A DNA stretch of 29,359 nucleotides from a virus: IMG/VR virus record IMGVR_UViG_3300037149_000092, positions 1 to 29,359 of that record, one strand, 5' to 3'. The stretch's first letter is position 1; each line of letters begins with the position of its first letter. The position numbers and the translations under genes are program-made. The notes under the pieces were generated by a model, which searched no databases, had not been told where the DNA came from, and saw nothing but the letters and a program-made list of their open reading frames with translations. Of the stretch, positions 21,728 to 29,359 are shown piece by piece.

Positions 21728-23349
21728 TGACTAATATGATACCGGCTCCTGGAAAAGGTCAATTTTGGATTGATGCCAGCATGATACCCTCTCCTATGGG
21801 TATAGGGCTTAATGTAGGGGCATTGGCGCAGTCTAATCCCAATGCTCCTATAGATATCCGTATTCATATGGATAGAGACTTAGTAGACCCTCGTATGACA
21901 CGTATTTTTGTGTTTCGAGAATATTGCAAGGGGTGGCACACCAATATCTTAACCCCACGACAAAAGCAGATTCTTCGAAATCTATTATCACATAGGTTCT
22001 GCGATAATGTATGCCACCAGATCATACACGACGGTGTAGGTCGTGTTCGCTTTCTTCGATATGTTAGCAAAGACGAGAAAGTTAATGATTTCTTAGCTGA
22101 TCTTTATCGAGACAACAAACTCGAGGATCGCCAAACAGAAATTCACTACGATCAAGGATGCGATGGCAATACTTACCTTGGCGTAGCCTACAACTACGAC
22201 ACCAAGAAGGTGAATATCTATCGGGAGCCATCCTGGGACGGCTCTCAAGGGATGTTTACTGCATACGATATTGCGGATCAGCCACTTTATTCAGTAAAAG
22301 AGTGGTTTGATATTATGTCAATGAAGATTCGAGTGGTATATCTACCAGATCAAATTTTACGATTTACATCGACTACTGGAGCTATAGGCTCTTGGGAACC
22401 GTATCAACTAAATGATGATACTCAGTGGCCTATGATGTGGGTTAACCCAAACACCTATCAGCCTCTTGGTATTCCTGTGGTGCATATGCCAAATCCTGGT
22501 CGTGGAAATGGGAATTATGGTTGGTCTGATCTTCAAGGAGTGCCGGGATATCAAGACCAGCTCAATGATCTTCAGTTTGCTATGTCAGCAACTGGTCGTC
22601 AAACAGCTTATCAGATGTACTATGTGTCTGGATATCGACGACGCACTAACACCCCACCCAATTTGCAAGCTCTGCAAAAGCGTGGGGATGAAGCAGGAGG
22701 TCCTGATGGCCAAGGGGGTCTAGAGGCTGGCCCTGGCCAAGTTTGGACTTCAACTAGTCCTGACACCAGCTTTGGGGTGCTACCGGCTGGGGATTGCCAT
22801 GGTCTCATAGAGCTTTACGACAAGAAGTTGGAACGTATCGCCATGATGACTTCTACCCCACTGTCCGTGCTTAAAGGAATTACTGACAAGAGTGATGACA
22901 TAAAACCTGCTGTTGCCAAAGCTTGGATGAAGATTGGGAAAGCTCGAATTGCTTACATTGAGGTAGCAAAACTAGCTATAAAGTTGGAGAATGCATATGG
23001 TAAAGGAGGTTTGGATGAGGATGCGATTATAGATGCTCAATTCGCTGATCCTGAAATGATGGACCCAATATCTCAAGCATCTTTCGTCCAGAAAGTATCT
23101 CCACAACTATCTATTCGGGAATCCATTCGTCGTTTGGGATACAGCAAAGATCAAGCCGAGAGTATTTATCAAGAGATCTTGGAAGAAGCAAAAGACAAGG
23201 AAGCTATTGCTCTAACGGCTATGACAGGCAATACAGGCAAAGCTTCAGGCTTGTCAACACCAGGCAGCGATCCAACACAAGCCAATTCGGAGACACAAAC
23301 TCCAGGTGCCGACGTTACAACTCAGTTGCGTGTCAATGCAGATGTTTAA
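21727..23349 (+). CDS. Portal protein
   Basis: A 540-residue protein called portal from its place directly after terL, its size and the distribution of helices and strands. The C-terminal third has a long helical region with Ala, Glu and Gln (IARIAYIEVAKLAIKLENAYG-like composition), as in portal stems and crowns, ending in a disordered Thr/Ser tail. The family is not one I can name by motif. Portal forms the dodecameric DNA entry ring at one capsid vertex. Confidence 0.8.
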   Translation: MTNMIPAPGKGQFWIDASMIPSPMGIGLNVGALAQSNPNAPIDIRIHMDRDLVDPRMTRIFVFREYCKGWHTNILTPRQKQILRNLLSHRFCDNVCHQIIHDGVGRVRFLRYVSKDEKVNDFLADLYRDNKLEDRQTEIHYDQGCDGNTYLGVAYNYDTKKVNIYREPSWDGSQGMFTAYDIADQPLYSVKEWFDIMSMKIRVVYLPDQILRFTSTTGAIGSWEPYQLNDDTQWPMMWVNPNTYQPLGIPVVHMPNPGRGNGNYGWSDLQGVPGYQDQLNDLQFAMSATGRQTAYQMYYVSGYRRRTNTPPNLQALQKRGDEAGGPDGQGGLEAGPGQVWTSTSPDTSFGVLPAGDCHGLIELYDKKLERIAMMTSTPLSVLKGITDKSDDIKPAVAKAWMKIGKARIAYIEVAKLAIKLENAYGKGGLDEDAIIDAQFADPEMMDPISQASFVQKVSPQLSIRESIRRLGYSKDQAESIYQEILEEAKDKEAIALTAMTGNTGKASGLSTPGSDPTQANSETQTPGADVTTQLRVNADV

Positions 23350-23515
23350 TTCCTCACCAGAAAATAAACACCTGCATAGAAGGAATAAGCCAAGAACTAC
23401 AGGTATACTATACTATCAACCGCGATATGCGGACATATGGTCCACGACGAACCACATATCGTCGGGGTCGGTCCTACGATATGACCGCTAAATAAACTGT
23501 TGGGATGAGGACATT
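23350..23515 (+). promoter_or_regulatory. Non-coding gap with inverted repeats before the scaffold gene
   Basis: A gap of 166 bases in a module that otherwise has almost none. It has a stem CATATCGT/ACGATATG (23455-23483) and a second overlapping possibility CGACGA/TCGTCG. It may be a terminator or processing site that raises expression of the scaffold and capsid genes relative to portal. Confidence 0.4.
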
Positions 23516-24136
23516 ATGTGTATACATTGGGGCAACCAGCCCGGTTTCTATTACGAAGGTGACGGTACTGGGGGTGGAACTTCTCCTGCAGTACAGCCAA
23601 CAACTCCGCAGGCGGGGGCGCCGCCGAAACCGGATGATGCACCAGTCGACAAGGAAGTCAAAATGACTGAATCTGCCTTGAACAAGATGATCCAGGATCG
23701 CCTTGATCAACAGAAAAGGTCTTTTGATAAGCAGCAGAAGGATGTGCAAGATGCTGCCGCGCTGGAGGATGCTCGAAAGAAGGGTGAGCTCGAAACGGTA
23801 GTCGCTAAACATGAGACGACCATTTCCAAACTAACTCCGAAAGCCGAGGCTGCCGAGCGGTTGGCGACGAGCATTAACAAACTTGTCGATTCCGAGATCA
23901 AAGATTGGCCGGCCGAGCTGGTTCAATTGGATCCGGGTACGGATGATGCCGAAAAGCGTATGCTGTGGGTCGAGAAGTCTCGAGACCTAGCAAAACGTTT
24001 GTTGGCGACAGGAATACCGCCGAACACCCAACTCGGAAATCCGGGTGGTGGAGCTCGCCCTTCCCAAAAACCTGGGTTGGATGTGACCAAAACCCTGAAT
24101 AAGTATAAGGGTCCGGCGGCACCAGCTACTACATAG
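23516..24136 (+). CDS. Scaffold-like protein
   Basis: A 206-residue acidic protein with ribosome site GAGG. It has a Gly/Pro-rich N-terminus, then a coiled coil (about 50-120: MTESALNKMIQDRLDQQKRS onward with EKK-type heptads), a second helical part and a short basic C-terminus LNKYKGPAAPATT. This pattern, with position between portal and capsid genes, is typical of phage scaffold proteins, which organise capsid subunits and leave. No protease domain is visible. Confidence 0.75.
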   Translation: MCIHWGNQPGFYYEGDGTGGGTSPAVQPTTPQAGAPPKPDDAPVDKEVKMTESALNKMIQDRLDQQKRSFDKQQKDVQDAAALEDARKKGELETVVAKHETTISKLTPKAEAAERLATSINKLVDSEIKDWPAELVQLDPGTDDAEKRMLWVEKSRDLAKRLLATGIPPNTQLGNPGGGARPSQKPGLDVTKTLNKYKGPAAPATT

Positions 24137-24177
24137 TTACGCGGTTATCAATCGCGTAGCTGAGAGAGGAAACCTAA

Positions 24178-25188
24178 ATGGCCGGTGTTCTTTATTTCGG
24201 CAATACGCGAATCGCTCCAGCATGGGCTGGGGATTTCGGAAACCGCGAACACATACTACCGCAGCCCGGCAAGCTCGATCCGTCGCAATTCACAGACGCT
24301 TCCGGAGTGCAGGTCTCCGTTGCGGCTGCTGCGGCACAAAATGCTACGAGCATTACGATCAATGCCTTGCAACCCTCCCTATTGGCGAACACGATCCTGA
24401 TTGCTCAGGGGAATACCCTGATACCATCTGGAACCACGCTCAATTTGGGATTAGGTAAATACGCCACCTTAACGGCGGCAGCAATCGTGGGGGCGACCTC
24501 GCTTACTGTGCAGCCCTTGGTGACTGCCCTGACGGGAAATGAAACAGCGGTCTATTCCAAGTTCGGAGTGGAGCTAATCCCCTCCGGCACGTTGGTAGGC
24601 CGATACAACCCCGCCAGAAATTCGTCCGGACTTTATGTCCCTGCGGTAGTAGGGATGGACGAAATCTACCTTACTATGTTCGATATTCCCAACGCCAACC
24701 TGTACAATGACGTTGAGTTCTATCGACACTACTCTCTGGTGAAGGAAAACTACCTACCGAACTACGCCGCCATGACCGGGGATACTGGTTTGGCGTCACC
24801 AAGTACCGCTCCGACATTGTCGGTTGCTGGTACGGATGGTTCGGCAGGTGCCGGCGAATATCAAGTCGCATATACCTTTATCAATGGAGCGGGCGAAACC
24901 GAGATGTCTCCGATATCCACTATCGTCAAGACTACCACTCAGCACATCGCCATCGCAAGTATCGCTTTCCCGTCGGGGGCCACTGGCATTAACTACTACT
25001 GCTCCACCGCTCCGGGATCCGGGGAAATCGGGTTCTCCAAGACCCTTAGTTCTGCGGCAGCCACCAACCTTACGGCTGATGGTACCGCTGGGCATGTTCC
25101 TCCGTCACTCAACACTACTGTAGGACTGTACGGGATTCAGCTTCAGCTTATCCGACAGCTCTACACCTGCATCCAGGGGGTGAACTAA
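24178..25188 (+). CDS. Head decoration protein with Ig/fibronectin-like domain
   Basis: A 336-residue protein just before the major capsid gene. The N-terminal third contains the gpD-like feature FGVELIPSGTLVGR (residues 128-141) seen in head-stabilising proteins. Residues about 207-300 look like a fibronectin/Ig-like beta sandwich: GAGEYQVAYTFINGAGETEMS, then a second strand pair and TAPGSGEIGFSKT. It probably binds the outside of the capsid. The ribosome site is AGGA. Codon use is G+C-rich at third positions, as expected for an abundant protein. Confidence 0.78.
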   Translation: MAGVLYFGNTRIAPAWAGDFGNREHILPQPGKLDPSQFTDASGVQVSVAAAAAQNATSITINALQPSLLANTILIAQGNTLIPSGTTLNLGLGKYATLTAAAIVGATSLTVQPLVTALTGNETAVYSKFGVELIPSGTLVGRYNPARNSSGLYVPAVVGMDEIYLTMFDIPNANLYNDVEFYRHYSLVKENYLPNYAAMTGDTGLASPSTAPTLSVAGTDGSAGAGEYQVAYTFINGAGETEMSPISTIVKTTTQHIAIASIAFPSGATGINYYCSTAPGSGEIGFSKTLSSAAATNLTADGTAGHVPPSLNTTVGLYGIQLQLIRQLYTCIQGVN

Positions 25189-25197
25189 ACAAGCGCT

Positions 25198-26364
25198 ATG
25201 GACATCAAAGGATTAGTTCAAGGCATGATCGAAGATGGTGCGTTTATGCGCATCATCAACAACCCGCTTGCGCAGTTCGGTCCCGACCATCGCAAGTATC
25301 TCGGCGCCACGCTGCTTCCGGAACTCAATGTGCCGGAGAATGCATATGTCGAGGAAGGCATCAAGTACCGAACGCAGATTGCAAATGCTGGTACTCGGTA
25401 CTCGCCTGTACAACTCAAGCAAGGAATCTTGCAAGGATCAATGACCGTCGTGCTCGGCGAGTCCGATATTGGATCCCAATTCACCGGTTCCGATTACGAT
25501 GCCCTCATTCGAATTCTCGAAAAGGCTCAAGTCGGTACCGGCGGTGGTCTGGCCGGCACAGCTGATCGACCCACAATGACTGCGGCGACCTCCCTGCTCA
25601 ATTGGGTGGACGCTACTGTCAATCTTCCGCTGATCGAAATGAACGAAGTTCAGCGATGGCAAGCAATCATCAATGCTCAGGTGATCCGTACTGGCGACGG
25701 GGGCTACACCGAAACGGTGAACTACCCAAATCCAACCGGACATCGTGTCACCGCTGGTGGCACTTGGTCAAACAACTCGTATGATCCGTATCTGGACTTC
25801 ATGGCTGCACAGGCGTTCCTGGCGGCTCTTGGATACACGATCAACCGCATTATCACATCGACTCCGGTCATGCTGATTATGGCGGGAAATACGAATATGC
25901 GAGAGCGTCTCGGTATTGCGTCGGTAGCTGCAGGGCTTATCGTCGGTTTGCGAGGTCATGCGTCCAAAGCAGCGATCAATCAGTTTATCGCTCAGGATGA
26001 TCTGCCTCCAATCGAAACCTACGATCTGCAGTATCGTACGCAGACCGGATCGGGATACTTCTTCCCCAGAGGAACCATGGTCTTCGCCTGCACCACGCAG
26101 AGAGACATGGCTATCGACCTTGGCGATCTGCAGCCCTTCTTCTCAGATGGTATGCAGCAGCAGTGGGCCGATGGTGTCAACATTCCGAATACGCTTGGAT
26201 ATGTGGGTGTCGGCCGTGCGGCTGGTCAATCTCAGTCTGGTCGCGTTGTAGTGACCAATGCCTACGAGAACAAGCCGCCGCGTGTCGAGGCTGAAGGGTG
26301 GCAGACATCACTTCCGGTTATCACCGAACCGGAAGCGTTGTACGTTATCACCGGCATCGACTAG
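25198..26364 (+). CDS. Major capsid protein, lambda gpE-type
   Basis: A 388-residue protein of the phage capsid E family. Supporting features are the length, the position after scaffold and decoration genes, and the typical late segment TYDLQYRTQTGSGYFFPRGTMVFACTT followed by an acidic loop and a C-terminal strand. Capsid E proteins have the HK97 fold. The start ATG 25198 follows the previous stop by 9 bases with GGGGGTG as a weak ribosome site inside the upstream gene. A stem-loop follows the stop at 26373. Confidence 0.88.
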   Translation: MDIKGLVQGMIEDGAFMRIINNPLAQFGPDHRKYLGATLLPELNVPENAYVEEGIKYRTQIANAGTRYSPVQLKQGILQGSMTVVLGESDIGSQFTGSDYDALIRILEKAQVGTGGGLAGTADRPTMTAATSLLNWVDATVNLPLIEMNEVQRWQAIINAQVIRTGDGGYTETVNYPNPTGHRVTAGGTWSNNSYDPYLDFMAAQAFLAALGYTINRIITSTPVMLIMAGNTNMRERLGIASVAAGLIVGLRGHASKAAINQFIAQDDLPPIETYDLQYRTQTGSGYFFPRGTMVFACTTQRDMAIDLGDLQPFFSDGMQQQWADGVNIPNTLGYVGVGRAAGQSQSGRVVVTNAYENKPPRVEAEGWQTSLPVITEPEALYVITGID

Positions 26365-26372
26365 TTCGCCTC

Positions 26373-26402
26373 AGCTGGATGCTATCCTTGCGGTATCCAG
26401 CT
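26373..26402 (+). terminator. Stem-loop after the major capsid gene
   Basis: AGCTGGAT/ATCCAGCT, an 8-bp perfect stem with a 14-base loop, 9 bases after the stop codon, followed by AGGCTTTAAAT. It is a reasonable partial terminator or 3' protector for the highly expressed capsid message. Confidence 0.55.
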
Positions 26403-26435
26403 AGGCTTTAAATCCAATTGTGGGAGGTATTCAAT

Positions 26436-26648
26436 ATGCCGGATTCAAACTACAAGACAGTTAAAGTGGAAGTGGATCGAATATTCACTTTCAATGGGCA
26501 GCATCTCGGCCCAGGAATTGTAGAGGTGCCGGAGGGTCCGTTGGCGGATATGTTCAGAGCCAAAACCAAAAAGGTCATGACGGATAATCCGATCGTTCCG
26601 CGAGAAGTCGCAACACTACCGCCGGGTGTACCGCCTCCGCCGAGATAA
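26436..26648 (+). CDS. Small virion-module protein
   Basis: A 70-residue protein starting MPDSNYKTVKVEV; GGGAGG is 8 bases upstream of ATG 26436, and the longer frame would start inside the ribosome site region. It looks like a small beta fold with a Pro-rich tail (LPPGVPPPPR). Position between capsid and connector genes suggests a head-tail connection or head-filling role. No family is recognised. Confidence 0.65.
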   Translation: MPDSNYKTVKVEVDRIFTFNGQHLGPGIVEVPEGPLADMFRAKTKKVMTDNPIVPREVATLPPGVPPPPR

Positions 26649-26655
26649 CTATCAG

Positions 26656-27126
26656 ATGGCATGGACAGATTATACTCCACCAGACGAATTGACGTCTCCA
26701 ATGTCAGATGCACAGTACCAGGCTTTAGCTATGGACGAGTGCAACTTAAATATTGAAGTGTCAATCGCGGCTTCATGCACAGCAAATTTGCCGCTATGGT
26801 GGTCTATGTATATTCCAAAGGGGCAAGTAATTGCTTATTGGTATCTGCGTCGTGCCATCTGTATGTATATTATTGGGCAGTATCGTAAGATGCGCGACAT
26901 TAAGTTGGGCACCGATACTTTCAAAAATTCAGACGTGATGAAGAACACACAAGATATGCTTGTGATGATTCAAGCAGAGATAGATCGGTTGGATCCGGAA
27001 TCTCAGAGTTATGTAGATTCGTATTTCCCGGATACCCGAGAACGATTGATGGATTCTACAATGGAAGAGGAGCTACGTGTAGAACTTGGATATGTAGCCG
27101 ACTTCCCAATAATATACAGGCCGTAA
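26656..27126 (+). CDS. Head-tail adaptor-like protein
   Basis: A 156-residue protein; I start it at ATG 26656 (MAWTDYTPPDEL) because the upstream part of the frame overlaps the previous gene. It is mostly helical, with YLRRAICMYIIGQYRKM in the middle. Its place, size and helical content match the adaptor proteins that sit below the portal in siphoviruses (HK97 gp6-like). There is no sequence motif to confirm it. Confidence 0.6.
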   Translation: MAWTDYTPPDELTSPMSDAQYQALAMDECNLNIEVSIAASCTANLPLWWSMYIPKGQVIAYWYLRRAICMYIIGQYRKMRDIKLGTDTFKNSDVMKNTQDMLVMIQAEIDRLDPESQSYVDSYFPDTRERLMDSTMEEELRVELGYVADFPIIYRP

Positions 27127-27127
27127 T

Positions 27128-27499
27128 ATGGATGCTACTGAAATCCTGGACATGCAGCAAGTGGCTATGGAGGAAATGCCAGATGCTTTCATATTAACAA
27201 CTACTAGTCAGGTATCTGATGGGCGGGGAGGGGCTGTAGACTCTCCAGGCATCTCAACTGCCCCGATACCTTGTAGGTACCAATCTCGTATTTCAATGAG
27301 AGGATTGCAATTAGTAGCTGGGCGACCTACTTCAAAGAACCACGGCACCTTGATAACTGTATATGATGAAATGGTTCCTCTTAATGGGGAGATCAATCTT
27401 CAATCCACAGTATTCACCGGACTGGCTTCTATACTCGATGTTGAGTATTGGAGTGATCAAGTTCTTATGCATATCTTGATAGAGCATGACTTTGCATGA
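27128..27499 (+). CDS. Head closure (stopper)-like protein
   Basis: A 123-residue beta-rich protein. The segment TTTSQVSDGRGGAVDSP followed by a strand and a loop resembles head-closure proteins that plug the connector. The start follows the adaptor stop directly and the end overlaps the next gene by 4 bases (ATGA). Assignment rests on order, length and general fold. Confidence 0.6.
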   Translation: MDATEILDMQQVAMEEMPDAFILTTTSQVSDGRGGAVDSPGISTAPIPCRYQSRISMRGLQLVAGRPTSKNHGTLITVYDEMVPLNGEINLQSTVFTGLASILDVEYWSDQVLMHILIEHDFA

Positions 27500-27924
27500 A
27501 AGTAACATTCAACCAATCAGCAGGTTGGGGTAAAGTCTCCTCGGAATTTACTAAGGCCATTGAGCAGGCCCTAGCCGATACCGGAAGTGAGATAACTCAA
27601 GACGCTCAAGATCGTTGTCCAGTTGTGACTGGGATGATGCGGGATTCGATTTATTGGGTAGGGCCTAATTGGGATGGATATGATTCCGCATATATGCTAG
27701 TCGAGGAGACTGCAACTGACCATGGTAAGCGTCCTTGGTTAATAGATGAGCGGGAAACTGTTGAGTCTTTGGAAGTTAAAGTGGTCGTGCTGGCTGGGTA
27801 TGCTGAATATGTGCACGACGGAACGGTGAAACAGGGTGCTAATCCATTTCTCCGCAATGCGGTAGATGATTGTGAAGAGGTTTTTACCCAGAGAATACTG
27901 GGGGCGATAGAGGAGTTTGGGTAA
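27496..27924 (+). CDS. HK97 gp10-like tail completion protein
   Basis: A 142-residue protein with the family pattern: helix with A-x-D-T-G-S-E-I, then DAQDRCPVVTGMMRDSIYW, a central beta part and YAEYVHDGTVKQGANPFLRNAVD near the C-terminus. The R/K-C-P-V-x-T-G-x-(L/M)-R-x-S motif and the late YVxxGT...PFLR are characteristic of this family. It joins head and tail. ATGA overlap with the previous gene; the next gene starts immediately after its stop. Confidence 0.85.
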   Translation: MKVTFNQSAGWGKVSSEFTKAIEQALADTGSEITQDAQDRCPVVTGMMRDSIYWVGPNWDGYDSAYMLVEETATDHGKRPWLIDERETVESLEVKVVVLAGYAEYVHDGTVKQGANPFLRNAVDDCEEVFTQRILGAIEEFG

Positions 27925-28998
27925 ATGGCTGGATATGAGCCTGATGATGCAGTTACATGGATAATTGCTCAACTTTCGGCTAATACAGCTATAACGAGTG
28001 TTGTGGGGAATCATCCTGTAACCGGGGTGCCTCAAATATACGAGCGTGTGGCGCCGGCAGGAGCTACATACCCTTTGGTTCTCGTTGCACTTATAAATGG
28101 AGTTTTTAAGAAGGGCCAAGGTGGATATCGTATTTTCATGAGGGGGTTTTACGAGATCAAAGGTATTGATATTGGTGAGACCTATAGTGAAAACTTGTCC
28201 ACTTTAGCTAGAGCAATAGATTCAACGATGAATCTTAATCAGTTGAGTACTACCGATGTTGTTGCGGGTAGTTCGGCTGTTCGACCTGTTCAGCGGGAAG
28301 ATTACGAAGACAATACTAGGCATAATCATTACGGTGCTGAATATGAGGTTTGGATATACTCTAATAGTACTGATGTATTGCCAGTATATCAATTAGAACA
28401 ATTCCAGGTAAATGCTGTGACAATAGTCGTTTCAGGAACATTAACAGCGCCCTTGGTTCCTACGACCTATTTGTTTGATACGTCGTCTGGAGATATTGCT
28501 GAGACGCTATTCCCTGCTCTTGGGGATGGTAAAGCGTATCAATTTATAAATCTTGGATCTGGAAATGTTATATTGGCATTTCAAGGTTCCGATGTACTAA
28601 ATGGTGTTTCAACTTGGACATTAGGTCCATATGAATCAGTAACTATTGCATCATATACGACAGGTATTTGGAGTGGTCTTATGGCATACTTCCCAGGAAC
28701 CCCGGGTGGCAGCGCCCCGGAAGTTGTAATTTCAGCGACATCTGCTTTGTCTATGCCTGCTCAGGATACTCGATACACAATTCGAACAGCGGCAACAACA
28801 GTTACAACACTCCCTCAAGCAACAGGGAGCGGTCGAAAACTTTACTTCGATGTTGAATCGATTGTTGGCGGTTGGACATTAGCTCTCCATGCTGGAGATG
28901 CATATGTTACGGCACTGCCGACCAACCCAGCATACAATCAGGTTGGCTCATCGTTCGGCTTAGTCGACACTGCTGCTGGAAACTGGGATCTCGAATAA
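27925..28998 (+). CDS. Tail terminator fused to two C-terminal beta domains
   Basis: A 357-residue protein. Residues 1-147 look like a tail terminator: an N-terminal helix, PQIYERVAPAGATYPLVLV, then the long middle strand region and a YGAEYEVWIYS ending. Usual tail terminators are about 130-150 residues. Residues 165-252 and 265-357 form two similar beta domains, each with a G-K/R-x-(L/Y)-x-F core and a terminal W, likely duplicated. Such domains occur on phage surface and fibre proteins. The fusion is therefore unusual. TAATG overlap with the next gene. Confidence 0.7.
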   Translation: MAGYEPDDAVTWIIAQLSANTAITSVVGNHPVTGVPQIYERVAPAGATYPLVLVALINGVFKKGQGGYRIFMRGFYEIKGIDIGETYSENLSTLARAIDSTMNLNQLSTTDVVAGSSAVRPVQREDYEDNTRHNHYGAEYEVWIYSNSTDVLPVYQLEQFQVNAVTIVVSGTLTAPLVPTTYLFDTSSGDIAETLFPALGDGKAYQFINLGSGNVILAFQGSDVLNGVSTWTLGPYESVTIASYTTGIWSGLMAYFPGTPGGSAPEVVISATSALSMPAQDTRYTIRTAATTVTTLPQATGSGRKLYFDVESIVGGWTLALHAGDAYVTALPTNPAYNQVGSSFGLVDTAAGNWDLE

Positions 28999-29359
28999 TG
29001 AAGTTCTTGAAAGTGCTACTGTTTGGATTGCTGATATGGGCTACAGAGATGGATGCAGAGGCTGCCTACTTCCCTGGTAGTTCCACTATCACTATCAGTG
29101 ATCCAAATACTCCTGCTAATCAGATTGCAGTTAACGGATCGGGGCAGATCGGAATTAGCAACTTCCCTGGCTCGTTTTCCCTGATGGGGGGAATTCCTGC
29201 CGGGACGAATACTATTGGCAGTGTAATGGAGTCTGGTACGTGGAATGTAACAGGAACGTTCTGGCAAGCCACGCAACCGGTCTCTATTGCCTTGATGCCG
29301 ACTACGCCGGTGACTGGCACGTTCTACCAGGCGACTCAGCCGATCAGTGCGACGATCCT
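28998..29359 (+). CDS. Signal-peptide protein with GTFWQATQP repeats, cut by window end
   Basis: The frame is open to the window end, so only the first 120 residues are seen. It starts MKFLKVLLFGLLIWATEMDAEA, a good signal peptide, with a cleavage-like site after AEA. The mature part is beta-rich and then repeats GTFWQATQPVS and GTFYQATQPIS about 22 residues apart. This repeat type is common in phage head- or tail-surface proteins. A signal peptide on a protein in the virion module is unusual. The start overlaps the previous stop (TAATG). Confidence 0.75.
   Translation, partial: MKFLKVLLFGLLIWATEMDAEAAYFPGSSTITISDPNTPANQIAVNGSGQIGISNFPGSFSLMGGIPAGTNTIGSVMESGTWNVTGTFWQATQPVSIALMPTTPVTGTFYQATQPISATI

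Noticed and set aside
23306-23491. 61-residue frame after portal
   Set aside because: It starts inside the portal gene, has no ribosome site and no domain features; the gap looks non-coding with inverted repeats.
27739-28119. 126-residue minus-strand frame
   Set aside because: It crosses two well-supported plus-strand genes and shows no domain features.

Overview
The window is part of the genome of a tailed double-stranded DNA bacteriophage (Caudoviricetes), probably with a siphovirus-like long tail. The evidence is a complete head module (terminase, portal, scaffold, decoration protein, lambda gpE-type major capsid protein, connector proteins, tail terminator), a phage family A DNA polymerase, a primase-ATPase and many small tightly packed genes with ATGA, TAATG, GTGA and TTGA start/stop overlaps. 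The sequence does not identify the host. No tRNA, rRNA, CRISPR array, integrase or insertion sequence was seen.

There are three transcription blocks. Block 1 (about 1-13568, + strand) starts with a nucleotide/sugar island: a DUF6378-like protein, a short-chain dehydrogenase, a dCMP deaminase, two paralogous DDD-motif glycosyltransferase-like proteins, an enlarged ThyX (flavin-dependent thymidylate synthase) homologue, a third DDD paralogue and a fourth GT8-like glycosyltransferase. Two small or Ig-like proteins follow, then DNA polymerase, a Zn-finger/TOPRIM/AAA+ primase-helicase and a MazG-like protein. Block 2 (14112-17605, - strand) holds small accessory genes, several with a shared leader box, a consensus sigma-70 promoter and, at its distal end, a sigma-H-like sigma factor. 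Block 3 (18370-29359, + strand) is the late virion module, from a probable small terminase to a secreted-looking GTFWQATQP repeat protein cut by the window end.

The two block boundaries are the main non-coding regions. The convergent boundary (13569-14111) carries copies of a CGCG-containing repeat family and two triloop hairpins. The divergent boundary (17606-18369) carries helically phased TGGTC sites and three 88-bp tandem repeats. Both share the 12-mer AAACCCACAATA, which hints at one common regulator or replication protein.

The best candidate for an undescribed system is the 0.6-6.9 kb island. A dCMP deaminase, an oxidoreductase and an atypical ThyX homologue are physically interleaved with four glycosyltransferase-like genes. 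This arrangement would fit synthesis of a modified pyrimidine that is then glycosylated in phage DNA, but that reading is an inference. Ordinary dTMP synthesis next to an unrelated glycosylation cluster remains possible.
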